Source of the DNA: a virus | Virus record (IMG/VR): IMGVR_UViG_3300035670_001298 | Location: 1 to 22,932 of that record | Length of the DNA stretch: 22,932 nucleotides | Direction: 5' to 3' (one strand) | Part shown: positions 8,277 to 16,074 of the stretch, piece after piece | How positions within the stretch are numbered: position 1 is the stretch's first letter | Layout: every line of letters begins with the position of its first letter | The notes under the pieces: model-generated | Databases searched by the model: none | What the model saw: the letters and a program-made list of their open reading frames with translations, nothing else | Told to the model about the DNA's origin: nothing | Program-made: the position numbers and the translations under genes

Positions 8277-8971
8277 AGGGTCCAATCCCCTTCAGGGACA
8301 ATGTCCTTGCCCCTAAATGTCGAGCCGGGCACGATGTTCATTTTGCGCTTGCTGCGGGTGGCGTTGATTTCGCTCTGTACGCGCAACTCATACGTTTTCA
8401 AGGCCTCAGCATAATCCATGCCCTTCTGCTGCAGATAGCGCCACACGACGCCCAACGTAATCAGCTCCTCGGGCAGGCGACACACATCCGTGTCCGCCGT
8501 GAACGCCGCTTTGGGGACGCTCGTGCTGTCCAGCGCCGGCGTGTTGCGAATGTACTCGTATGCGAGCGTCTGATTGGCGCCTGGCGCGGGGTACATGTAA
8601 AGCTCATTGCCCCGCCGCATCCACATATGCACGACCGCAGACGTGAGCCCCTGGGTCTTGTGGTAGGCCCACTCTTGCGGCGTCAAAGGACCGACGACGC
8701 GCCAGTCCGTGTCGCGGTTCCAAAACGTGTCCTCAATGATCCGATCGAGGTCGCTTGCAAACCCGCCCGACTGCAGCTCCACCCCGCTCGTCAAGAACGT
8801 GTGCTCGGCCAGCAGTTGCGGCCAATCGTGACGGCGCGCAAGCTCAGTCAACTCGCGGTTTGCGAGGGTGCGCAGGAGGATCTGGGTCTCCTGCGACGAC
8901 CCAAACAGCTGCGACGGGGGCTGCAGCGACACAAGGGGCGCTGCAGCCTGAACCGCCGTCAAAACCGTCAT
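8273..8971 (-). CDS. Head-tail adaptor, P22 gp4-like (232 aa)
   Basis: ATG at 8971 overlaps the previous stop (ATGA). A helical N-terminal half contains the ETQILLRTLANRELTELARRHDWPQL helix, typical of gp4/adaptor proteins that pack a helical bundle against the portal. A mixed region with FWNRDTDWRVVGPLTPQEW follows, then a C-terminal helix ending in basic KRKMNI and a polar tail. The length is close to this adaptor group. The position before the gp10-like gene and after the capsid genes supports the assignment. I have not excluded other connector families. Confidence 0.7.
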   Translation of the reverse strand: MTVLTAVQAAAPLVSLQPPSQLFGSSQETQILLRTLANRELTELARRHDWPQLLAEHTFLTSGVELQSGGFASDLDRIIEDTFWNRDTDWRVVGPLTPQEWAYHKTQGLTSAVVHMWMRRGNELYMYPAPGANQTLAYEYIRNTPALDSTSVPKAAFTADTDVCRLPEELITLGVVWRYLQQKGMDYAEALKTYELRVQSEINATRSKRKMNIVPGSTFRGKDIVPEGDWTL

Positions 8972-9591
8972 TCGACAACCTCAGCCGGCTCAGCCGCCTC
9001 AGAAGCCGCTGCGCGCCGCGAGCGAGGCCGCCGCGGCGCAGGCGCGCCCTGGTTGGCCGACAGACGCTCAATCTGCTCGCGCAGCTCAGCGATCTGGTCA
9101 TGCGCTTGCGACAGCATGGCGTGCACCGCGCCCCCGCTTTGCTCCTGCACAAACCGCGCGGCGTTGTCGCGCAAAGTGCGCCCTCCCATGCCAAGCACCG
9201 ACAGGGCGCTGTCAGGGAGCGATGCGAGCGCCTCCACAGTCGTAATGCGGTTGCGCTCGCACGTCTCAATCTGCTGACGCGTCAGTCCCGGCCACGCATC
9301 GAGCGGCGTCCCGTGTTGGGTCGGCCGCACATTGTCTCGCCACATCTCAAAGGTGGACCCGTACAAAGCCCAGACTTTCTCGTTGCGGCGCTCGGATCCA
9401 TCATGCATTTGCTTGTGGATCCAAGCGGCGTGCTCGGTTTTGGTCAGGCCGGGGCTGGTGACGACAATGGTCGTGACCGTGTCATACACCGGCCGGCCGG
9501 CCGCCTCCGCCCCCTTGCGGTTCACCACGCGCTCCATTTCAAACCGCGCAATGTTGCCGTCCGGGGTCGGGAGATACGCATCAGCAGACAT
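8968..9591 (-). CDS. Helix-hairpin-helix virion-operon protein (207 aa)
   Basis: ATG at 9591 has a GGAG site six bases upstream. The N-terminal 100 residues form a mixed domain (MSADAYLPTPDGNIARFEME, later EKVWALYGSTFEMWRDN). Residues about 100-150 look like a helix-hairpin-helix or SAM-like unit (LTRQQIETCERNRITTVEAL, then LPDSALSVLGMGGRTLRDNA). Residues 155-185 are a coiled coil, and the tail is Arg/Ala/Glu-rich. Proteins with this order are frequent between capsid and adaptor genes in proteobacterial podophages, but their function is unknown to me. Head completion or DNA contact would be inference. Confidence 0.65.
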   Translation of the reverse strand: MSADAYLPTPDGNIARFEMERVVNRKGAEAAGRPVYDTVTTIVVTSPGLTKTEHAAWIHKQMHDGSERRNEKVWALYGSTFEMWRDNVRPTQHGTPLDAWPGLTRQQIETCERNRITTVEALASLPDSALSVLGMGGRTLRDNAARFVQEQSGGAVHAMLSQAHDQIAELREQIERLSANQGAPAPRRPRSRRAAASEAAEPAEVVE

Positions 9592-9601
9592 CTAAGGCTC
9601 C

Positions 9602-10075
9602 TTACGCGCCGTCGAACGCGACGACGGTCTTGGGGTTGTCGAGATAACAGGCCGCCGCGGCCGCTGATCCGCCTACGGCTGCACTGAGGCGAATGCCGAT
9701 CACCGCAACCTGCGAAGCGTCTGCGTCATCCAGAGAGCCCGCCGTGGCCGACGTGTAGAGCTGGACCTCGGCCGCGCAGTTGGCGAGGCCGTTGACTTGG
9801 CCGACGCCCCTAGTCATCACCCAGCCATAGTCGTTATCGGCCAGCGCGACTTGCGCGACCGCTGCAGTCGGATGATCCGTCGCAAGCGCCGCCGTGATGG
9901 CGTAAGCCTCAAACGCCTCGTCAACCACAACGCAGTCATACTGTGCGATCGCGCCGTTGGCGTGGACGTACAGGTACTCATAGCCTTGATGGTCGCTCAG
10001 ACGCATGCCCACCGCAAACGGGGGCGTCTCAGTATCGGCCGGCGTGGCCGTCAGGTTCGCACCGATGAGGTTCAT
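9602..10075 (-). CDS. Small capsid decoration-like protein (157 aa)
   Basis: ATG at 10075 follows the capsid gene by nine bases, with an AGGAGG site just upstream. The protein is predicted all-beta and Ala/Thr/Val-rich, with motifs GMRLSDHQGYEYLYVHANG and DYGWVMTRGVGQV. It has no signal peptide, no membrane segment and very few Lys. This beta-barrel composition and a position directly after the coat gene are typical of capsid decoration or cement proteins. The role is inferred from context rather than from a recognised motif. Confidence 0.6.
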   Translation of the reverse strand: MNLIGANLTATPADTETPPFAVGMRLSDHQGYEYLYVHANGAIAQYDCVVVDEAFEAYAITAALATDHPTAAVAQVALADNDYGWVMTRGVGQVNGLANCAAEVQLYTSATAGSLDDADASQVAVIGIRLSAAVGGSAAAAACYLDNPKTVVAFDGA

Positions 10076-10084
10076 GACCCCCTC

Positions 10085-11071
10085 CTATTCAAAAAAGACA
10101 AGCTGCAAGAACGCATTGGACATGGTCATGTTGCCGGCCCAGCCGATCAACTTCACCATGGCGTCCTGGTTCGTGCTAAACCGATCGTCGCCGATCGGCT
10201 TCATGTCCCGCTCGGGATACGGGCGCAGGAACAAATAGTTGGTGTTGAGGAAATACATGCGGCTCGACGACAGGTTAGAACCCGTCGGCGCATTGCCGCC
10301 GTACCCGCCGTCCGCAATCACCGGCACGCCCGCAAAATCAAGCTCCTGGAAGCCGAGCGCGCCGCGATCGGTGCGCTGGATCCGCTGGATCGCCTGCAGG
10401 CTGTTCCAGTAGAGGCTGAAATAGGAGTTGTCCGCAATGATCAGCGTCGGCTTGTCTTGCCCCCGCGTGACCTTCAGGAACGCCTCGTTCATGTTGGCCT
10501 GAATGGTCTGCGCCGTCGTCGCCGTGCCCTCACTCGACACGTCGTAGGTCTGATTGCGCCAGAACGACCACGACGCGCGGTTGATGCCGCCCACTGTGCC
10601 CGAGCTGGGGCTGTCCGCAACGAGCGCCTGCAGACCGCCGATCTGCTTGCCGCCATCCGACGTGCCCGCGCTGTACACGTCAGCAGCGAGTTGGTTCATC
10701 ATGGTTTTTTCGGCGTTCTTGATCCGCGCCTCGAGCAAGTCAATGACCTGTTCCTTGCCGCTGTTTTGGATCATTTCGAGGCCCGACATCGTCACCGCAA
10801 CAGCGTATTGCTTGATGTCGTATTCGGCCGCCGTAAACACGTCCGAGGCTTGAATGTTCAGCGCCTCATACCCGCTGTAGCGCTTGAACGTGCTGTTCTC
10901 AGCGTACTCAATCTCTTGCACGATCGAGCGTCCGCCGCGAAACGGCTTGACGTTGCCTTGCTTTTTCAACTCACGCAGCAAAGCGTTGTTTTCAGTCACG
11001 TTGTCCGACAGCGCGCCGGACCGATTGCGGAGCGTCGTGGTGACGATCTCCGACAGATTGGGCGAAGTCAT
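10085..11071 (-). CDS. Major capsid protein (328 aa)
   Basis: ATG at 11071 has a strong AGGAGG site. The sequence matches a widespread phage coat family: an N-terminal LSEIVTTTLRNRSGALSDN helix, the motif GGRSIVQEIEYAENSTFKRY, and then SGLEMIQNSGKEQVIDLL. The segment KTMMNQLAADVYSAGT is followed by GGKQIGGLQALVAD and SFWRNQTYD, with a C-terminal NMTMSNAFLQLVFFE. The length and the mixed alpha/beta pattern fit an HK97-fold shell protein assembled on the scaffold encoded just upstream. The decoration-like gene follows at once, so the two may be made together in large amounts. I am confident of the role; the exact family name would need a profile search. Confidence 0.88.
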   Translation of the reverse strand: MTSPNLSEIVTTTLRNRSGALSDNVTENNALLRELKKQGNVKPFRGGRSIVQEIEYAENSTFKRYSGYEALNIQASDVFTAAEYDIKQYAVAVTMSGLEMIQNSGKEQVIDLLEARIKNAEKTMMNQLAADVYSAGTSDGGKQIGGLQALVADSPSSGTVGGINRASWSFWRNQTYDVSSEGTATTAQTIQANMNEAFLKVTRGQDKPTLIIADNSYFSLYWNSLQAIQRIQRTDRGALGFQELDFAGVPVIADGGYGGNAPTGSNLSSSRMYFLNTNYLFLRPYPERDMKPIGDDRFSTNQDAMVKLIGWAGNMTMSNAFLQLVFFE

Positions 11072-11088
11072 CGACCCCTCCTAGAATG

Positions 11089-12039
11089 TTAAGAAATCAG
11101 ACCTTCCCACGCCGCTTCCAGCGTCGAGCGAAGGTCGCCGGGTTTTGCAGAACCGTTCGCGCCGGGCGATGGCGCCCCGCGAACGCTTGAGACAGCCGCC
11201 GCCCTGGCCCGCTGCGCCTGCCCTCGCTGCTGCTCTGCGAGCATGCTTGGACCAAGCTGCGGGTGTAGCCGCACCGCCATGTCGTACGCCTCCTCCAGGT
11301 TTTGCGCCCGTCCGTTCTGGAGCAGCATCGCCATGTCTTGCTGCACTAGGTCACGGTGAGGACGGTCCTTAAAGAACGCGTCGACTTGAGCGACCGCTTG
11401 ATGCTGCCGCTCTTGTTGCGTCATCGACTGAAACTGCCGCAGCTGTTGCTCCAGCTGCTGCACTGTCTGCCGAAGCGTGCTGACCTCTGGATCCTGCGTC
11501 GCTTGGCGCTGATACTGCGCGTCCACAAGCGACTGCCAGTCGACCCCGTATTCGCCGGCCAGCCATTGCAAAGTCGCAACCGGCTCTTGCCTTAGAGACT
11601 GGTTAATATTGTGCAGTTGCGCAAAGTAATCAGTCGGCTGCATTCCATAGTTTTGCAGTTCCCTGGAAAACTCGCCCAAACTTTCCTGCAAAGACTGCCA
11701 AGGCTTTGCGCTTTCCGCTCTGCGCTGGATCTCTTGACTAAAGGCCCGCTCGCGCTCGTACAGGGCTTGCCGAAACGGATCAGGCAGCTTTTCCCACTCG
11801 ACGCCGTAGTCCGGCTTATACCACGCCGGAGGCTTTACGACGGCAGTCTGCTCGTTGGCAAACTTGCCCGCTTGATCGCGGCGATATTCGCGCTGCGCCG
11901 GCGTCTCTGCGGGCGCCTCCTCGCGTCCCACGAACCCGCTTTGCTCCAGCGCCGCCCCAATCTGATCGCGTAGGCTTGGCGCTGCGTCCTGGGGCGCAGC
12001 CTCTGGCGCTGCATCCTGCTGCTGATAGTCGTCGCTCAT
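11089..12039 (-). CDS. Scaffolding-type head assembly protein (316 aa)
   Basis: ATG at 12039 overlaps the previous stop (ATGA); a TTG six bases further upstream is less likely. The protein is highly charged, Gln/Ala/Glu-rich and helical. It has an acidic N-terminus (MSDDYQQQDAAPEAAPQDA), a central coiled coil with a long Gln-rich helix near residues 180-215, a conserved-looking FFKDRPHRDLVQQDM segment, and a helical C-terminus. This is the usual make-up of a phage scaffold, and it sits directly before the major capsid gene as expected. No protease motif is visible, so scaffold removal may be by exit, as in P22. Confidence 0.75.
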   Translation of the reverse strand: MSDDYQQQDAAPEAAPQDAAPSLRDQIGAALEQSGFVGREEAPAETPAQREYRRDQAGKFANEQTAVVKPPAWYKPDYGVEWEKLPDPFRQALYERERAFSQEIQRRAESAKPWQSLQESLGEFSRELQNYGMQPTDYFAQLHNINQSLRQEPVATLQWLAGEYGVDWQSLVDAQYQRQATQDPEVSTLRQTVQQLEQQLRQFQSMTQQERQHQAVAQVDAFFKDRPHRDLVQQDMAMLLQNGRAQNLEEAYDMAVRLHPQLGPSMLAEQQRGQAQRARAAAVSSVRGAPSPGANGSAKPGDLRSTLEAAWEGLIS

Positions 12040-12368
12040 TCCCAATACCCTAATTGCTTGCCAGCCTCATGGATCGCTTCGCCCACGCCGGTCGGCTCCG
12101 CTGGCGCGTGCGGCCGCAGCGGCTCGTTGCCGACCACCTCGTATTTGCCCTTCAAGGATTGCAGGTACCGCGAGCGGCTGTCGTACATTTGGCCGTCCGC
12201 CATCGAGCGCATGCCCGACACGCCGCCCGGCAGGCTGTCGCGGATCACATACGGGCGGGGCAAAGAGGACGGCGATGCAGGCGACGGCCAATGCGCTGCA
12301 CACGCGCTCGGCCAAGGCGCGTCCAACTCATGCCAACCGCCGCAGACGCGGCAAAGGCGTTGCCTCAC
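12036..12368 (-). CDS. Small zinc-ribbon-like late protein (110 aa)
   Basis: I place the start at GTG 12368, which overlaps the stop of the preceding gene as GTGA; a TTG at 12389 is also open. The N-terminus carries a Cys6-x2-Cys9 pair and a Cys23-x2-His26 pair (RLCRVCGGWH, then SACAAHW), a plausible metal-binding knuckle. The middle has RPYVIRDSLPGG, then MRSMADGQMYDSRSRY, a pattern I know from small proteins between portal and scaffold in many podophages. The function is unknown. Position suggests a role in head assembly or packaging, which is inference. Confidence 0.65.
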   Translation of the reverse strand: MRQRLCRVCGGWHELDAPWPSACAAHWPSPASPSSLPRPYVIRDSLPGGVSGMRSMADGQMYDSRSRYLQSLKGKYEVVGNEPLRPHAPAEPTGVGEAIHEAGKQLGYWE

Positions 12369-12652
12369 AGCTCGCCTTGCTCCACCCAATACGCCCCCAA
12401 CAGCGCCTTTGCCTCGGCCTCATCCGCAAAGCGCAGAAACATCGTCTCCGCCCCCGCAAACACCCTGCGCGGAAGGCTTGGCGTCACCACGTAGGGCTCC
12501 ATCTCTGCGGTGTAGACGCTGGGCGCGACATTGACGTGGTAGCCGGGCTCGTAGCCTTCAATGGGCCGGTAGGTATGGCCCTCGTCGTCGGTGATCTCGT
12601 CGCCGTAAATTGGGATCGGGATTGGCGCATCTATGAGGGACTGGTTCCACAT
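12365..12652 (-). CDS. Conserved-looking small phage protein (95 aa)
   Basis: ATG at 12652 has GGGGG six bases upstream, spanning the end of the fibre gene. The sequence is acidic, with PIPIPIYGDEITDDEGHTYR, a YHVNVAPSV strand and a helical RFADEAEAKALLGAYW tail. It has no Cys and no membrane segment. I do not recognise a named family. It is sandwiched between the spike fibre and the zinc-ribbon protein and overlaps the latter by four bases, so it is probably co-translated with head or spike components. Confidence 0.6.
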   Translation of the reverse strand: MWNQSLIDAPIPIPIYGDEITDDEGHTYRPIEGYEPGYHVNVAPSVYTAEMEPYVVTPSLPRRVFAGAETMFLRFADEAEAKALLGAYWVEQGEL

Positions 12653-12653
12653 G

Positions 12654-13958
12654 TTAGGCCCCCGTTATGGCTTGAAGCTGGGCATCTGTAAGGGCTGAGG
12701 GGATTATAGCTGCTCGACGAAGATAACCAAACGGCTTCAGTGCGCCATCCGGTCGTTGCCCGAAATACGCAATGGTCGGTGTTGTCGGTAATACGACCGA
12801 TGTATCTTGTGCGCTGAGTGTTCCATTGGCTGCTGCCCGGGCGTCGTCAAGTGCAGCTCTGGCCGCGAACTTTTGAACGGTGTTTATTGCGGCGGTGCCG
12901 CTAGGCCTTAGCCCAGCTTGCTGGCTAGTCGTAACAATGCCAGCCTGCCAAACATCATCGCCCGCTACAAAAAGAGAGGTTCTATTGTTGTTGCTTGCCG
13001 CCGTTGCGGCAACGTCGAAATAGTGCTCTCCGCCCCCCGTACCCACCACCCTTTGAAATTCCGCAAACAGGCTCAACGGGTAATCCGTCCCGCTTGTCGG
13101 GACAGCCGTGATTACATCAGCCGCCCGCGTTACTGTGCTTCCCTCTGTGGGGATGTAAGAGGAGGGGAAGGAGGCGGCTTCTAGTTGAGCGCCCCAGATG
13201 AAGATGGATGTACCAGTGCCAGCATAACTTGGAGCCGCACTGGCGTTGATAGAGTCAATGCGATAAACAAGAAACGGGCCTGTCGTCGCCGACCCATCCG
13301 CCGTTATTGTTATAGAGCATCTGTACCAGCCGTTTGCCAACGCTTGAATAGACGGCAAAACGGTTCCTCCAGACGCACTCACTGTCCCGTTAGATAGATT
13401 AAAATTGGCGTATACGCCGCTTGATTGCACGCTAACCGGAATAGCCAATTGAAATTTTGTATCAGTGCCAGACTTGGCAAAAATACCTAGTGTGTAAACG
13501 GTGCCAGATGTCATGCTGATACCAGCAGGGACAATTCTGTGTAATCCGTTTACGGTATTGTCTGTTAACGTATCAGCCGTTAACGTCCCGTCTGGCGCTG
13601 CAATTGAATTGGCTGTAACCGTTGCGTTAGTTAATGTTGGCCAACCAGTTGCGTTATCAAACTCCTGACTTCTCAGAAGCAAATTCGTCCGCGCACCCTC
13701 AACGAGCACGCCTTTATCCGTCCGCCTCAGGACGCCAGAGCCAAACTTGACCAGCCGCCCGTCAGATGTCTCCGCGTAGCCTTCAGAAGCACGCGTAACG
13801 GTAAGGCCGGGGTCGGTGGTGACTACGCTGGAGCGCAAATAAGCGCCCGTGACAAAGTCCCAGGCGTCCGTGGCGCCGTACAATTGCATCTCACGCACAA
13901 ACGCTGGCCCGCCTGCATTGCCCGCATTATAGAGCGGCAGACCAATCCCCATGAACAT
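12654..13958 (-). CDS. Spike fibre / receptor-binding-type protein (434 aa)
   Basis: ATG at 13958 overlaps the stop of the spike-base gene by one base (TGATG). The first 90 residues resemble the attachment region of phage head-spike fibre proteins: WDFVTGAYLRSSVVTTD, RASEGYAETSDGRLVKFGSG and GVLVEGARTNLLLRS. The rest is Ser/Thr/Gly-rich beta sandwich, like carbohydrate-binding or LamG-type modules, with a WYRCSITITADGS strand and a GTSIFIWGAQLEAASFPSSY strand. The DNA for the distal part is far poorer in G+C than its neighbours (22 of 60 bases G+C at 13441-13500). A receptor- or surface-glycan-binding role is likely from fold and context. Lying next to the portal gene, it may be a head spike rather than a tail fibre. 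Confidence 0.75.
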   Translation of the reverse strand: MFMGIGLPLYNAGNAGGPAFVREMQLYGATDAWDFVTGAYLRSSVVTTDPGLTVTRASEGYAETSDGRLVKFGSGVLRRTDKGVLVEGARTNLLLRSQEFDNATGWPTLTNATVTANSIAAPDGTLTADTLTDNTVNGLHRIVPAGISMTSGTVYTLGIFAKSGTDTKFQLAIPVSVQSSGVYANFNLSNGTVSASGGTVLPSIQALANGWYRCSITITADGSATTGPFLVYRIDSINASAAPSYAGTGTSIFIWGAQLEAASFPSSYIPTEGSTVTRAADVITAVPTSGTDYPLSLFAEFQRVVGTGGGEHYFDVAATAASNNNRTSLFVAGDDVWQAGIVTTSQQAGLRPSGTAAINTVQKFAARAALDDARAAANGTLSAQDTSVVLPTTPTIAYFGQRPDGALKPFGYLRRAAIIPSALTDAQLQAITGA

Positions 13959-14197
13959 CAGTAAAGCGCCACGATGTCGGATGCCGTCGTGCTCGTGCTG
14001 TTGACACGGCTTGCCTGGATGGGAACCACACTGCCGCTCTGCGTATTGGCGAACGTCACAGCCGTACCGTTGACTACGGCCACTACAGCCCCGCCCGTGC
14101 CGATGTACAGCGCCCGGCACACGCCCTCAGCAAAGTCCACCGTGTCGCTCGGCGTCACCGCCACAACCGCCGCCGCTGACCCTAAATATGCGCTCAC
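13958..14197 (-). CDS. Spike base protein, RCAP_Rcc01079-like (79 aa)
   Basis: GTG at 14197 overlaps the portal stop (GTGA). The motifs ALYIGTGGAVVAVVNGTAVTF, split by a turn, and RVNSTSTTASDIVALY are the signature of the small beta protein called spike base in the Rhodobacter capsulatus gene transfer agent, also found in many phages. It is thought to anchor fibres to the capsid or baseplate. Pairing with the fibre gene directly downstream supports this. The length (79 aa) is typical for the free-standing form. Confidence 0.75.
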   Translation of the reverse strand: MSAYLGSAAAVVAVTPSDTVDFAEGVCRALYIGTGGAVVAVVNGTAVTFANTQSGSVVPIQASRVNSTSTTASDIVALY

Positions 14198-16074
14198 AAC
14201 ACACCCCCATTCATCGCATCACGCTGCGCACTTAGCGCCGCCTTGGTCGCATCCAACTGAATGCGCTGCCGCTCGCGCTGGTCCTCCGCCATCGCTTTCT
14301 GCGCATCCAGCTGCAGCCGCGCTTGGTCAGCCTGCCCTTGCTGCTGCACCCGCATCATTTTCGGATCCGGCTGCGGAGGCCGCTGCGCCGCTTGCGCTCG
14401 CTCCTGCGCCACCCCGCGCATCGCCTCCTCAACGGCCTCCTCCATGCTTGCGCCCTTGGGGAAACGCCGCACCGCAAACAGCAAAAGCTCACCCATCAGC
14501 CCCGTAAGAGCCGGCGATTGCCCTGCAATAGCGCCCGCCTCTTTCAGAAAGCCCGTCACGGCCGTGACAAACTCGGTCGCGCCCGCCTTCTCCGCCTGCT
14601 CGTCGGCCTCAATCGTGCTATCCGTCTCAATCTCGATCCGATACAGGCGCGCGCTCTCTGTCGCCAACAATTGCTTGGCCGCCTGCGCCATCTGCATCTG
14701 CTGCGGGGTCGTGATTTCTAGACCCGCCAACGACACCAGCGTTTGCGCATCAAAGTGCTCCGCCATGATCTCGGCTTTGAGACGGTACAGATCACGCACA
14801 AACCGCTGCACGTCCTTTTGCAGCCGCCGCACGCGCTTGGAGCCCCAGTTAGCCTTAATCTGCTGAGCCGTCGCTGTCTCATTTGGATCGCCCGACCCGC
14901 GCATAATGTCCGCAATGCCGCTGATCTCATAAAGATCCGCCTTCATGCGGTCGCGCGCCTCGTACAGACGCTGCAGCACCACCACAATGTCGCCTATGGG
15001 CAGAAAGTCGACGCTGCCCTTTAAGCCGCCCCGCTCGCCAAACAGCGCGAAATTATCAATCGGGATCAGCTCGTTGTTATCGGCGTCGCTCAGCAGCCGC
15101 TGCAGGCCCTCAACGCTGGCGTCGTACACGCCGCGCACCGCCAACGCCTTTTGCATCAGCCCAATGCGCTCGGTCAGCTCATCAAGCTCGTCGGCTTGGT
15201 CCTGGTAAATCACATAATCCGGCGTCGGGATCAGGTCGTCCCCCGCCACCGTGCCACGCATTGGCGCGGGACACGGAAAAAAGCCCTGAAAATTGATCGG
15301 CGCAGGAGCCTCTTGCAGCAGGCCGTTCTCCTCGCTCCCCGGCGCGACAAACAGCACGTTCCCGCTCGTCTTGTCCCACACCTCCCAAACCGTCGCCTTG
15401 TTGACCTGCTCGGGCGCCGGGTGTTCCTTCGCCCCCTCCGGCGTGTGGTCCAGCTTAATCGTCGCGCCAACCTGACCAAACCGCTCCACCAGCTCGCGCC
15501 GCGTCAGATAAATCCGCCGCGCGCGCCACCAGATCTCCTCGTCACAGCGCCCCGGCGCTTCGGCGTAGTCCTTCCAATGCACCTGCATGATGCGGACTTG
15601 CTCGCCGGCTTTAATGTCATACCCCATCGGGTCGGTCTGAAACTGCGGCTCGTACACCACCCAGGACTGACCGCGCCCCACCAGCAGCCGATCCATCACC
15701 GCCGCTTCAATCGTCACATCGACATCATACAAATCCGCGCACGCCATCAGGCTGCGCTCAAGCATTTGCGACGCCATGCGCGCGACCGGGTCTTTGTCCT
15801 TATGCCGCCGCTTCACCGACGGCTTGGGCGTCTGACTGTACACGCTCGGCAGGATCGTCTGGACGTTGGAATGCAGGATATTAAACCGCCGGCGATTGTC
15901 GCGCTTGGTGCGGTCGGCGTCCTTATACCGCTTAATGATCTTCTCGCAGCGCTGCCGCCACGATTGTTCGCGCTGCTCTGCGGCGCGCAATTCAGCCGCC
16001 CAAAACTTGCCGCGCGCACCACGGTCTTCGGGCGATGGCTCCTGCGCCATCATGCCCTCTGCACCGTCGATCAT
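14194..16074 (-). CDS. Portal protein (626 aa)
   Basis: ATG at 16074 overlaps the terminase stop (ATGA), with GAGAGG just upstream. The N-terminal helical region (KFWAAELRAAEQREQSWRQR, then NRRRFNILHSNVQTILPSVY) is characteristic of podovirus-type portals. Next come the wing with RGQSWVVYEPQF and RREL, the stem and clip region (TERIGLMQKALAVRGVYDAS), and the crown helices (RLYEARDRMKADLYEISGIAD, then GSGDPNETATAQQIKANWGS). The C-terminal 90 residues are a long Gln-rich coiled coil, which may form a barrel-like extension as in P22 gp1. It forms the 12-mer vertex through which DNA is packaged by the terminase encoded upstream. Confidence 0.88.
   Translation of the reverse strand: MIDGAEGMMAQEPSPEDRGARGKFWAAELRAAEQREQSWRQRCEKIIKRYKDADRTKRDNRRRFNILHSNVQTILPSVYSQTPKPSVKRRHKDKDPVARMASQMLERSLMACADLYDVDVTIEAAVMDRLLVGRGQSWVVYEPQFQTDPMGYDIKAGEQVRIMQVHWKDYAEAPGRCDEEIWWRARRIYLTRRELVERFGQVGATIKLDHTPEGAKEHPAPEQVNKATVWEVWDKTSGNVLFVAPGSEENGLLQEAPAPINFQGFFPCPAPMRGTVAGDDLIPTPDYVIYQDQADELDELTERIGLMQKALAVRGVYDASVEGLQRLLSDADNNELIPIDNFALFGERGGLKGSVDFLPIGDIVVVLQRLYEARDRMKADLYEISGIADIMRGSGDPNETATAQQIKANWGSKRVRRLQKDVQRFVRDLYRLKAEIMAEHFDAQTLVSLAGLEITTPQQMQMAQAAKQLLATESARLYRIEIETDSTIEADEQAEKAGATEFVTAVTGFLKEAGAIAGQSPALTGLMGELLLFAVRRFPKGASMEEAVEEAMRGVAQERAQAAQRPPQPDPKMMRVQQQGQADQARLQLDAQKAMAEDQRERQRIQLDATKAALSAQRDAMNGGVL

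Noticed and set aside
9797-11092. Long plus-strand open frame (431 codons) opposite the capsid and decoration genes
   Set aside because: It is antisense to a clearly conserved coat gene, is Arg/His-rich as expected from GC-rich antisense reading, and has no recognisable motif. Similar long plus-strand frames at 1761-2597, 4401-5354 and 15151-16239 were rejected for the same reason.
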